Below, piece after piece: positions 1 to 7,144 of a DNA stretch of 17,436 nt. Numbering within the stretch: position 1 is the stretch's first letter; each line of letters opens with the position of its first letter. Under the pieces are notes generated by a model. The model made no database searches, was not told the DNA's origin, and was given only the letters and a program-made list of their open reading frames with translations. Position numbers and translations under genes: made by a program. Source of the stretch: SFEL01 sp963640685 (GTDB taxonomy: Bacteria; Bacillota; Clostridia; Christensenellales; CAG-138); NCBI GenBank assembly GCA_963640685.1, contig CAVIAA010000033.1, positions 1 through 17,436 of the forward strand, given 5' to 3'.

Positions 1-313
1 CCGCGTGCTCGACAAGGATGAGAAGGACATCGCCTACAAGGCAGAGCAGAAGGACAGCGTGCTGACCGTCACTGTGGACGCTGATTTTGCCGTGCTGACG
101 GGAAAGCTCAGCGGCATCAGCACCCTCAAGGCGCAGGGCGTGGAGAAGCTCGTGTTTGTCACCAAGAGCGCGACTTCCACATTTGCTCTTGCCGACCTGC
201 TGGAAAAGGGCAGCGCCGATGAGACTTACAAGCTCACCCACGACGGCAAGACCGTCACATTTACCCTCGGCGCGAAGATGGCCGACGTGAGCGCCATTCT
301 CGAAAAGGCGTAA
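1..313 (+). CDS. C-terminal part of a secreted protein (locus 0), paralogue of the locus 2 protein
   Basis: The frame is open to the left edge, so only about the last 103 residues are visible; a GTG at base 5 is internal, not a start. The segment aligns by eye with the C-terminus of the protein at 9422-10768: shared stretches include LSGxSTL(K/R)AQGVEK, then VF(V/I)T, then ATST and (K/R)LTHDG. Such C-terminal modules follow glycine-rich carbohydrate-binding-like (DUF4353-type) regions in locus 2, so the missing N-terminal part is probably similar. No catalytic motif is visible and no sorting signal follows; it ends in ILEKA and TAA. The 3' flank is also related to that of locus 2, including a GGCAGGCAC hairpin. 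Function is unknown; a cell-surface or secreted role is inferred from the paralogue's signal peptide. Confidence 0.75.
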   Translation, partial: RVLDKDEKDIAYKAEQKDSVLTVTVDADFAVLTGKLSGISTLKAQGVEKLVFVTKSATSTFALADLLEKGSADETYKLTHDGKTVTFTLGAKMADVSAILEKA

Positions 314-344
314 GCGAAAATTTCCTTTCCCATAATTGATTCAG

Positions 345-373
345 GCGGGCAGGCACTCCTTGTGCCTGCTCGT
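345..373 (+). terminator. Hairpin after locus 0
   Basis: GGGCAGGCAC pairs with GTGCCTGCTC around a 5-nt loop, followed by a weak T-rich tail (TCTTGGTT). A closely related perfect hairpin lies behind locus 2 (9364-9393), so the 3' ends of the two paralogues share it. It lies 31 nt after the stop codon. Confidence 0.6.
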
Positions 374-387
374 CTTGGTTACAGAAA

Positions 388-460
388 AGCGCAGCGGACG
401 GCGGCAGTCAATGGCGCGAAGCGTTCATCTTGACCATTGACGGATGCTGCCCGCTGCGCT
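388..460. repeat. Long imperfect inverted repeat
   Basis: AGCGCAGCGG (388-397) is the exact reverse complement of CCGCTGCGCT (451-460), and TCAATGG (408-414) of CCATTGA (434-440), with partly pairing GC-rich sequence between. It fills most of the gene-free stretch between locus 0 and the recombinase remnant. It could be a small non-autonomous element, a transposon end or a structured RNA. Nothing else is recognisable in 374-528. Confidence 0.5.
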
Positions 461-528
461 ATCCGCATCTCCGAAATTGCTTGACAGACCGGATCCCATG
501 AGATAAACTATATCCAAAATGCGAGGTA

Positions 529-1377
529 ATGCTCACGATCATGAGTAGCCTTGCGCAGGAAGAGAGCCGATCCATTTCCGAGAACGTCCGCTGGGGCAAA
601 AAGCGGAGTATGGAAAGCGGCAACGTCTATATGCCCTATGATCATTTCCTCGGCTATCGCAAAGGCGAAGACGGCAGACCGGAGATTGTCGAGGAGGAAG
701 CGAAAATCGTTCGGGAAATCTATGATTCGTTCCTCGCCGGAAAGTCCATCAGCCAGATTGCGGAGAGCCTAACTGCTTGCGGTATCCCTACGCCCGGAGG
801 TAAAACGAAATGGAGCATCAGCACGGTTCGCAGCATCCTGGGTAACGAAAAATACAAGGGCGACGCCATCTTACAGAAGACCTTTACCGTGGACTATCTC
901 TCCAAAGAAATGAAAAGGAACAATGGCGAAAAGCCCAAATATATCGTGGCATGCTCCCACGAGCCCATTATCCAGCCCGACGTCTTCGACCGCGTTCAGC
1001 GCGAATTGTCGCGCCGACGCAGCGCCCGTCCGAAGAAAGCGGGCATGGATAGCCCCTTCGCCAACCGCCTCGTCTGCGCCGATTGTGGCGCCTTCTACGG
1101 GCATAAAGTCTGGCGGAGCGGCGGCAGGAGCGGCAACCGCTACGATGTCTGGTACTGCAATCACCGTTACAGTGGCGGGAAGAAGTGCGGCACTCCAACC
1201 CTCCGCGTAGATGAGATTAAGCAAGCGTTCGTGAGAGTTTTGGAGCAAATAGACCATCCTGAGCCGGAATATTCTGACGCACTCTGGCGGAAGATGGTCG
1301 AGTCCGTGACGATCTCAGCAGATCGGAAAGCTGAATTTTGCCTCACGGATGGCAAAATCGTTTCCAAAAAGCTCTGA
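529..1377 (+). pseudogene. Remnant of a large serine recombinase (N-terminus and an internal piece missing)
   Basis: This 282-residue frame matches the middle and end of large serine site-specific recombinases, which are normally about 500-560 residues. It begins with the MLTIMSSLAQEESRSIS segment at the end of the resolvase fold, so the catalytic serine and about 120-130 preceding residues are absent. An in-frame TGA at 499-501 precedes only a short homologous stretch. The recombinase domain follows (about residues 20-150, with GKSISQIAESL and NEKYKGDAILQKT), then a zinc ribbon with CxxC (VCADCG) and a second cysteine pair (YCNH, KKCG). After FVRVLEQI the usual coiled coil of about 100 residues is missing and the sequence jumps to the terminal LWRKMVESVTI motif. 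Two deletions make it inactive as an integrase. It marks an old mobile element; I found no att sites. Confidence 0.8.
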
Positions 1378-1526
1378 AATGATAGCAAAAATCGCATCCA
1401 ATAATTTGCCGTTTGCACCAATTTTGGAAATGTGGTCTGATTTCTTCTTGCTTTGAGAATTTCAGGAAACTGGTGCTGAGTATCAAATGCGGTGACAGGG
1501 TTAACCGCTAAAATAGTACTGGAAAT

Positions 1527-1560
1527 GAGGGAACACCCCTAGAAATAGGGGTGTTCCCTC
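1527..1560 (-). terminator. Strong hairpin downstream of tRNA-Leu
   Basis: A perfect 15-bp stem (GAGGGAACACCCCTA with its complement) is closed by a GAAA tetraloop. On the minus strand it lies 44 nt past the tRNA 3' end and is followed by ATTTCC, a weak U-tract. It most likely ends the tRNA transcript. The stretch 1378-1526 holds no gene I can recognise. Confidence 0.65.
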
Positions 1561-1604
1561 TCTGGTGGCACGGACATGGAGTCATCCATATCCACGTCAT
1601 TGTC

Positions 1605-1691
1605 TGGTGCCGGTGGTGGGACTCGAACCCACACGCCATCGCTGGCAAAGGATTTTGAGTCCTCCTCGTCTGCCAATTCCAACACACCGGC
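1605..1691 (-). tRNA. tRNA-Leu, anticodon CAA, with encoded CCA
   Basis: On the minus strand GCCGGTG pairs with CACCGGC as acceptor stem, followed by A and an encoded CCA (1605-1607). The D-arm region has GGAATTGGCAGAC. The anticodon arm is AGGA, loop CTCAAAA, TCCT, giving anticodon CAA (codon UUG). A long variable arm (TGCCAGCGATGGCG) is the class II hallmark of tRNA-Leu. The T-arm GTGGGTTCGAGTCCCAC is canonical. Confidence 0.95.
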
Positions 1692-1703
1692 TCATGCCCG
1701 GTT

Positions 1704-1733
1704 ATTATAGCACAGAACGCACCCTTTTTGCAA
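1704..1733 (-). promoter_or_regulatory. Promoter of tRNA-Leu
   Basis: On the minus strand TTGCAA (1728-1733), an 18-nt spacer and a perfect TATAAT (1704-1709) end 12 nt before the tRNA 5' end. This is a good sigma-A-type promoter in the right place. Confidence 0.75.
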
Positions 1734-1754
1734 ACGCTATTTTTGCCCGCGCAA

Positions 1755-1783
1755 AAGCGGGCGCAATGCCGTCGCGCCCGCCT
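1755..1783 (-). terminator. Terminator of first spore-protein gene
   Basis: On the minus strand GCGGGCGCG pairs with CGCCCGC across a short loop and is followed by TTTTG. It lies just beyond the stop codon of the spore-protein gene and upstream of the tRNA promoter. Confidence 0.6.
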
Positions 1784-1805
1784 TGAAAGGAATTACCAGC
1801 CTGTT

Positions 1806-2012
1806 TTACCTGGTCATTTTGCCGCCCATGCTGCTCTCTGCATATTCTATCATTCGCTTTACCATGCTTCCGCCAACCGAGCCCGCGTCCTTTGCGCTGA
1901 TATCGCCGTTATAGCCCGGCTTAAGGTTTACATTCAGCGAGCTCGCAACCTCCATTTTAAAGCTGTCCAGCTTCTGCTTTGCCTCGGGAACCGCTATCCT
2001 GCTGCGTGCCAT
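1806..2012 (-). CDS. Alpha/beta-type small acid-soluble spore protein
   Basis: This 68-residue protein has the SASP hallmarks: LDSFKMEVASSLNV near residues 15-28, then the signature GYNGDISAKDAGSVGG and MVKRMIEYAE. Proteins of this family coat and protect DNA in the dormant spore and are degraded at germination by the GPR protease, which cuts at an E-(I/F/V)-A type site; here MEVA is the likely site. Start ATG is supported by GGGAGGTGA about 8 nt upstream. A sigma-G-like promoter precedes it. A second, clearly paralogous copy lies at 4812-5021 on the same strand. Because the gene is forespore-specific, its presence places the organism among endospore formers. Confidence 0.95.
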   Translation of the reverse strand: MARSRIAVPEAKQKLDSFKMEVASSLNVNLKPGYNGDISAKDAGSVGGSMVKRMIEYAESSMGGKMTR

Positions 2013-2047
2013 TTTCCTTTCACCTCCCTTCTCGCTTTGCTCAGCTA

Positions 2048-2077
2048 TAATTTGCGCCGGTTTGTTAATTTATATTT
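2048..2077 (-). promoter_or_regulatory. Possible sigma-G promoter of first spore-protein gene
   Basis: On the minus strand AAATA (2073-2077), 18 nt, then CAAATTA (2048-2054), matching the cAnnnTA form of sigma-G -10 elements and roughly the -35 element. It lies 35 nt before the start codon. The -35 match is modest. Confidence 0.45.
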
Positions 2078-2097
2078 GTGGAAATTTTAGATTATTG

Positions 2098-2126
2098 TTG
2101 CACTTGCAGGAATAATATGATATTCT
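2098..2126 (+). promoter_or_regulatory. Candidate promoter of locus 1 leader transcript
   Basis: TTGCAC (2098-2103), 17 nt, TATTCT (2121-2126), with TGA directly before the -10, an extended -10 form. Individually it is a weak match. It gains weight because the leader promoter of locus 2 also has TGA before its -10 and lies almost the same distance from its leader ATG (62 nt here, 60 nt there). Confidence 0.4.
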
Positions 2127-2188
2127 ATCCTCGCAGAGAATGATATTCGCTGCGGATCTATTTTGAAAGAGAAGGGGTTGACAACAGT

Positions 2189-2303
<115 letters not shown>

Positions 2304-2305
<2 letters not shown>

Positions 2306-2338
2306 TACCGTTATGGGATGACCATAGCGGTATTTTTT
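2304..2338 (+). promoter_or_regulatory. Terminator-like hairpin in the locus 1 leader (candidate attenuator)
   Basis: AATACCGTTATGG (2304-2316) pairs with CCATAGCGGTATT (2322-2334), 13 bp with one G-U pair and a 5-nt loop, followed by TTTTTTGTT. It has the form of an intrinsic terminator yet lies between the leader frame and the structural gene in the same direction. The next 60 nt contain no convincing promoter, so transcription of the surface gene would have to read through it. The near-identical hairpin occurs at 17308-17339. Confidence 0.75.
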
Positions 2339-2394
2339 GTTGTCTTTTCACTGAAAAATCTTTAGGAACAAAGGGAGAAAAAGGGGGAACATAA

Positions 2395-4755
2395 ATGAAA
2401 AAACTTGTTGCAACTATGTTGGCGCTGATAACGCTCTTGTGTCTCGTTCCAACCGTTGCTTTTGCGGCAACAGCAAGTACGTTAGATACTGGATATGGCG
2501 TTTTTTCATATTCATATGAGAGTAGTAAGTATGTCATCACCAAAAAAAATGTATCTTTAGAGATATACCTCGATGGTGAAAACGTTTTTACGCAAAAAAT
2601 TAACAACGTCTGTTCTGCAGGCTATACTGCTTCTTTTAGAGCTGCGGACGGTTATATTATCAAAGAAGTAAAAGTGAATGATCTTTGGGGCTCAGCTTCA
2701 AGCATACATTCTCCCACCCCAAAGTCAAAGGAATATAGCGGAGTGCTTACCCTATCATCAAATCCAAAGATAAAGCTATATCTCGTAAAGTCTTGCAAGT
2801 TAACCGTGAATTACGTATACACAGATAACAGTGCAAGCAATAGCGATATCACGAAGTACACGAACTATACGAAAGAAGTATACCCCGGCGAAAAGTTTAA
2901 GAGCAATGAATGGAAGTATTACGATATAAACGACGCTCGCGAGTCCTATAAAGCCTCCGTTAAAGATGGAAAAGGAAACGATGTGACCGTCGAAGGAACA
3001 GCTATTTCAGGCCGCTACTTTAGTGGAAAAATAACCGAGGACACCACCTATACGGTAACATTTACTCCCGCCAATGTAAATGACTTTTCTTTCATCGATG
3101 CATATGTCGAGAACGGTGGGATATTTGACAAATATGCGAAAATAAATTTTAAATACAATGGATACAACATCAGTGGCAATAACGGCACCGGCAAAGTGTA
3201 CATTGTAGAGAATGGCAACCTTACGAATAATGCATCCAGCAACGAAAACGAGGCTGATCCCAGCATCATCGTCAAAGACGGCAAAACGTATAAATATTCT
3301 TTTGCAGCTCTCGGCGCTAACTGGAGCCATATAAAGGATGTCTACTATGATTCCTCCAAACAAAATTGGTGCTATACATACAATATAGGTTCGGAATTTG
3401 ACATTCCAGTTATAGACACCGGCCGTATAAACTTCGTGTATAATGAGGTGGAGACCGAAGCCAGAACTCTCAGTTATGATGCTAACGGCGGAGAAAGCGC
3501 ACCCGATGATGAAACAAAGCAGGTAGAAAAAGGTCAGAGTGCCACCTTTACAGTAAGTAGTGGTGTACCCACCAAAGAAAACTATACTTTTATGGGCTGG
3601 AGCACTAATAAAGATAATGCGACCGTAGAGTATAAAAGTGGAAGCGACATAACAATAAGCCAGAACACTACCCTTTACGCTGTGTGGGAAGAGAATAGCA
3701 GCTCCACACCCGAAGCGCCCACTTACGATACAATGAAAGAATTGGTTGGCAGTGGCAACATAAAAGTCGAATGCACTGTTGCTAACACTACTCATCCAGC
3801 AGCGAGTTACGGTCTTTTGGACGGCAGCTACACCACGGGCGCAGTAACGAAAGCTGATGGCGCATACACCTACACAATCACGGTGAATCCCGATAAGTAT
3901 GTTGCCAAATACAACGAAACAAACGGCGCCCATACGCTCAGTCCCGATACGCAGAGCGGAAGTAATATTACTTTTGAGTGGAAGGATAAGAGCTGGACTT
4001 TGGCGGCAAACCAGAATCTTCCCATTACATTCACAGTAATACACGATACTGAGGTGCTGCCCGCCGACAAGCCCGAAGCACCCACTGACGAAAAAATAAA
4101 AGAACTGGTTGAAAGCAACATACAAGTCCAGTGTACTGTTGACGATGCTCATCAAACAGTGAGTTACGGTCTTTTGGACGGCAGCTACACCACGGGCGCA
4201 GTAACGGAAGTTGGTGGCGCAGCAGGCTATACCTGCGACATTACCGTACAGCCGGATAAATATGTAGGGACATATAATACAACGTACTCGGGACATACGC
4301 TTGTGGAACCCCGAAGCTACATAATAAAGCTTGAATGGGACAAAGAGAACCAGCAGTGGAAGCTTGCCGATTCCAGCGGCGTTCCTGTCGTTTTCACCGT
4401 ACAATGCGCCACCACACCGGAGGAAACATATTATACCGTAACCTATACGGACGGTGCAGGCGGTGCGGTGTTTGCGAATCAAGTACAACGTGTTAAGAGC
4501 GGCGACCCGACCCCCGCTTTCAGCGGCACTCCCTCCCGCCCGAATTACACCTTCGTTGGCTGGAGCCCCAGCGTTGCAGCCAACGTTGCAGGCGACGCGG
4601 TATACACCGCCCAGTGGAGCTATAATGGCGGCGGCAGCGGCGGACATTATCACTATGAGCCCACCCCAACTGCTGTCCCCGTGATAGTAGTTCTCCCAAA
4701 GACCGGCGACATGACGATATTCCAGAGCATACTGAGCCTGCTTGGGCTTCTCTAA
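2395..4755 (+). CDS. Secreted surface protein with InlB-type repeats and LPKTGD tail (locus 1)
   Basis: A 786-residue protein with a clear signal peptide (residues 1-24, cut after AFA). Residues about 30-350 match nothing I recognise. An InlB B-repeat (Listeria-Bacteroides type) lies at about 356-435 (SYDANGG, NYTFMGWS, LYAVW), followed by two copies of a domain of about 115 residues (near 439-558 and 560-675; KELV, CTV, SYGLLDGSYTTGAV, PDKYV), then a second InlB repeat (about 678-742). A Gly/His/Pro-Thr linker leads to LPKTGDMT and a short hydrophobic end, QSILSLLGLL. That resembles a sortase signal but lacks the usual long membrane segment and basic tail. The start is fixed by AAGGGGG 7 nt upstream. 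Expression probably depends on the repeat-bearing leader. The first two thirds look A+T-richer than the last 300 bases. Likely an adhesin or surface antigen; ligand unknown. Confidence 0.85.
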   Translation: MKKLVATMLALITLLCLVPTVAFAATASTLDTGYGVFSYSYESSKYVITKKNVSLEIYLDGENVFTQKINNVCSAGYTASFRAADGYIIKEVKVNDLWGSASSIHSPTPKSKEYSGVLTLSSNPKIKLYLVKSCKLTVNYVYTDNSASNSDITKYTNYTKEVYPGEKFKSNEWKYYDINDARESYKASVKDGKGNDVTVEGTAISGRYFSGKITEDTTYTVTFTPANVNDFSFIDAYVENGGIFDKYAKINFKYNGYNISGNNGTGKVYIVENGNLTNNASSNENEADPSIIVKDGKTYKYSFAALGANWSHIKDVYYDSSKQNWCYTYNIGSEFDIPVIDTGRINFVYNEVETEARTLSYDANGGESAPDDETKQVEKGQSATFTVSSGVPTKENYTFMGWSTNKDNATVEYKSGSDITISQNTTLYAVWEENSSSTPEAPTYDTMKELVGSGNIKVECTVANTTHPAASYGLLDGSYTTGAVTKADGAYTYTITVNPDKYVAKYNETNGAHTLSPDTQSGSNITFEWKDKSWTLAANQNLPITFTVIHDTEVLPADKPEAPTDEKIKELVESNIQVQCTVDDAHQTVSYGLLDGSYTTGAVTEVGGAAGYTCDITVQPDKYVGTYNTTYSGHTLVEPRSYIIKLEWDKENQQWKLADSSGVPVVFTVQCATTPEETYYTVTYTDGAGGAVFANQVQRVKSGDPTPAFSGTPSRPNYTFVGWSPSVAANVAGDAVYTAQWSYNGGGSGGHYHYEPTPTAVPVIVVLPKTGDMTIFQSILSLLGLL
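3804..4206 (+). repeat. Internal duplication within the locus 1 protein gene
   Basis: The 46 bases at 3804-3849 are identical to 4161-4206, encoding SYGLLDGSYTTGAVT in both domain copies. The flanking domain copies have diverged more, so this core is conserved or was recently homogenised by gene conversion. Confidence 0.9.
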
Positions 4756-4774
4756 AGAACAGAATAACTAAACA

Positions 4775-4800
4775 GGGCGCGGAAAACCGCGCCCTTTTCT
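4775..4800. terminator. Terminator between locus 1 and second spore-protein gene
   Basis: GGGCGCGG, AAAA loop, CCGCGCCC, then TTTTCTTTTT on the plus strand. It ends locus 1 (stop at 4755) and may also serve the convergent spore-protein gene, though the minus-strand tail is weaker. Confidence 0.85.
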
Positions 4801-4811
4801 TTTTCCCAAGG

Positions 4812-5021
4812 TTATCGAGTTGTGCTGCCGTTCATGTTGTTTTCGGCGTATTCGATCATTCGCTTAACCATTTCGCCGCCAACGGAGCCCGCGTCCTTTG
4901 CTGTTATGTCGCCGTTATAGCCCTGATTAAGGTTTACATTGAGCGAGCGGGCAACCTCCGTTTTGAAGCTGTTAAGAGACTGCTTCGCATCGGGTACTGC
5001 AATTTTATTGCTGCGTGCCAT
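4812..5021 (-). CDS. Alpha/beta-type small acid-soluble spore protein, second copy
   Basis: A 69-residue paralogue of the protein at 1806-2012, with TEVARSLNV (probable germination-protease site), GYNGDITAKDAGSVGG and MVKRMIEYAE. The start chosen is the ATG of MARSNKIAVP at 5019-5021, because AAAGGAGGAG lies about 9 nt upstream and the alignment with the first copy begins there. An upstream in-frame ATG at 5093 would add 24 residues unlike the family. The function is DNA protection in the spore core. It is preceded by a good sigma-G-like promoter, so it is probably monocistronic and forespore-specific, although no clear terminator separates it from recG upstream. Confidence 0.95.
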   Translation of the reverse strand: MARSNKIAVPDAKQSLNSFKTEVARSLNVNLNQGYNGDITAKDAGSVGGEMVKRMIEYAENNMNGSTTR

Positions 5022-5056
5022 TTGTGTTTTCTCCTCCTTTCGTCGGTTTATGGTCT

Positions 5057-5086
5057 TAATATCCCCGAAAGAAGGGCGGGCTATGA
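5057..5086 (-). promoter_or_regulatory. Sigma-G-like promoter of second spore-protein gene
   Basis: On the minus strand TCATA (5082-5086), an 18-nt spacer and GATATTA (5057-5063), close to the sigma-G pattern of a -35 containing AT(A/G) and a cAnnnTA -10. It lies 35 nt upstream of the start codon, the same distance as at the first copy. Confidence 0.6.
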
Positions 5087-5121
5087 ATGACAATATATGT
5101 TTTTTGTGCTTAAAACCGGGT

Positions 5122-7137
5122 TTAATTTCGGGCGATATCGCCGTTTAGCGCCTCAAGCCTTGACCAGGCGCGGCGAACGAGCGGCGCAGCCTCGGCCATT
5201 GCCTCGCGGCTGGAAAGTATCTCCTCCGCCGCCTCCTTTGCCTCGCGCATTGAGGAAATATCCATTGCAAGGCTTGCGGCGGCAAATTCGGAAAGGCCGT
5301 GCTGCCTTTTTCCGAGAAACTCGCCGGGGCCGCGCATCATGAGGTCTGTTTCGGCAATTTCAAAGCCGTCGTTTGTTTTAACGAGGGTGGAAAGCCGCTG
5401 CTGAGCCGCCTCTCCCCCCGAGCCGAGCAAGAAGCAGAAGGACTCCTTGTCCCCCCTGCCGACCCTGCCGCGGAGCTGATGAAGCTGAGCGAGGCCAAAC
5501 CTGTCCGCGTTTTCAATGGCCATAACGGTTGCATTAGAAACGTCCACGCCGACCTCAATGACAGTCGTTGCAACAAGAACAGCGATATCTCCGCAGCGGA
5601 AAGCGGCTGCAGCGCGCTCCTTTGCCTGGCCGCTCATTTGCCCGTGCAATAGGCCGACCGACACCTTCATGCTCCGCTTAAGCTCCTTATAAAGCTCAAC
5701 TGCGCTTTGAACGTCATCAAGGCTTTCGCTGCTTTCAACGAGGGGGCAAACGACATACGCCTGCCGCCCCGCCTGCGCCTGCTTTTCAATGAATTTATAC
5801 ATAGCCTCGCGCTTATGCACCGGAACCAGCCGCGTCGTGACCGGCATTCGCCCGGGCGGCAGCTCATCGATGCAGGATACAGACAGGTCACCGTAAAGTA
5901 TCAGCGCAAGGGTTCTGGGTATAGGCGTTGCGCTCATTATTAGCACATCAGTCTCACCGCCCTTTGAGCCGATCGCCGCGCGCTGGGCAACACCAAAGCG
6001 GTGCTGCTCGTCCGTAACGACCATCCCGAGGTCAAAAAAGCGAACGTCTCCCTGAAGCAGGGCGTGTGTGCCGGTTATCGCCATAGCTTCGCCTCTTGAA
6101 ATGCGCAGAAGCTCCGTCTCCCGCTCCGCCTTTTTCATTCCGCCGCGAAGGTATGCGACTTTTTCCGCGCCGAAGGTCTTGCAGAGCGTTGAATAGTGCT
6201 GCGCGGCAAGTATCTCGGTCGGCGCCATAAGCGCCGCCTGCCTGCCGTTTTGAATCGCGGCATACATCGCATAAAGTGCAACGGCGGTCTTGCCGCTGCC
6301 AACGTCCCCCTGAAGCAGCCTGTTCATAAGTCGGCTGCCGGAAAGATCCCTTTGTATTTCCCGCATTGCCCTAAGCTGCGCGCCGGTCGGCTCAAACGGC
6401 AGCGTCTCTATAAAACGCTCGATGCTGCCCTCAAGCTCAAGCGGCTTTTCCCGCTTTGGCAGGCTTTGCTGCATCATTGAGAGCATAAGGCTGAAAAGCA
6501 GCGTATCCTCAAAGGCAAGCCTTTGCCGTGCCTCCTTCATTTTTGCCATATTTCCGGGGAAATGTATTCCAAAGAGCGCGTCGTATAGGCCGACAAGGCC
6601 GTACCTTCGGCGCATGGACTCCGGCAGTGTCTCGGTTATTTCATCGCAGCAGCACTCCAGTGCCTCATGCACAGCGTCGCGTAGCAGCCTTTGCGATATG
6701 CCTGCGCATACAGGATATACCGGAAGTATGCCCGGCAGCGCCCTGTATATTGCGGGATTGACGAGCCTTGCGCCCTTCGCTCTATCCACCCTGCCGCAGG
6801 CAATTATGCACTCCCCCTCCGCCGCAAAGCGCAGCATGTACGGCTGGTTGTACCACGTTAGGGTAATTTCGCCGCTCTGGTCAAACGCCTTTGCGGTGAT
6901 TATATTCAGTCCGCCGCGGACGCGGGCGAGCTTTGGCTCGGTCTTAAGCTTTACTTCAACGGCGGCGTCGTCGCCGTGCCTGGCGGCCGTTATCGGGGTG
7001 ATTACAGAATAATCCTGATATTTCCTCGGAAAATGCCGAATAATATCGTATACCGAAAAAAGGCCCAGCTTGCCGAGAGCCTCGGCTTTGCGTGGGCCAA
7101 TTCCTTTTAATTCAGTTATCTTGTCGTTCAGCTTCAT
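5122..7137 (-). CDS. recG: ATP-dependent DNA helicase RecG
   Basis: A 671-residue superfamily 2 helicase, close to the usual RecG length. The N-terminal wedge/OB region begins with the helix-hairpin-helix-like ITELKGIGPRKAEALGKLG. The helicase core has Walker A GDVGSGKT (near residue 280), the DEQHRFG box, SATPIPRTLAL, and in the second lobe TTVIEVGVDV and QLRGRVGRG. RecG reverses stalled replication forks and migrates branched recombination intermediates. The gene starts 7 nt after the fakA-like stop codon, with only a weak CACGG as ribosome site, so translation is probably coupled. It is the last gene of the asp23-like / fakA / recG operon. No clear terminator follows before the spore-protein promoter. 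Confidence 0.97.
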   Translation of the reverse strand: MKLNDKITELKGIGPRKAEALGKLGLFSVYDIIRHFPRKYQDYSVITPITAARHGDDAAVEVKLKTEPKLARVRGGLNIITAKAFDQSGEITLTWYNQPYMLRFAAEGECIIACGRVDRAKGARLVNPAIYRALPGILPVYPVCAGISQRLLRDAVHEALECCCDEITETLPESMRRRYGLVGLYDALFGIHFPGNMAKMKEARQRLAFEDTLLFSLMLSMMQQSLPKREKPLELEGSIERFIETLPFEPTGAQLRAMREIQRDLSGSRLMNRLLQGDVGSGKTAVALYAMYAAIQNGRQAALMAPTEILAAQHYSTLCKTFGAEKVAYLRGGMKKAERETELLRISRGEAMAITGTHALLQGDVRFFDLGMVVTDEQHRFGVAQRAAIGSKGGETDVLIMSATPIPRTLALILYGDLSVSCIDELPPGRMPVTTRLVPVHKREAMYKFIEKQAQAGRQAYVVCPLVESSESLDDVQSAVELYKELKRSMKVSVGLLHGQMSGQAKERAAAAFRCGDIAVLVATTVIEVGVDVSNATVMAIENADRFGLAQLHQLRGRVGRGDKESFCFLLGSGGEAAQQRLSTLVKTNDGFEIAETDLMMRGPGEFLGKRQHGLSEFAAASLAMDISSMREAKEAAEEILSSREAMAEAAPLVRRAWSRLEALNGDIARN

Positions 7138-7144
7138 CCGTGCA

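Noticed and set aside
1605..1691. tRNA-Leu as attachment site of the neighbouring mobile element
   Set aside because: The remnant is a serine recombinase, a class that does not usually target tRNA genes, and no duplicated tRNA end is visible nearby.
3007..4653. Long minus-strand open frame opposite the locus 1 gene
   Set aside because: It overlaps a gene with signal peptide, domains and ribosome site; its own translation is Cys/Ile/Tyr-rich without domain structure and it has no ribosome site.
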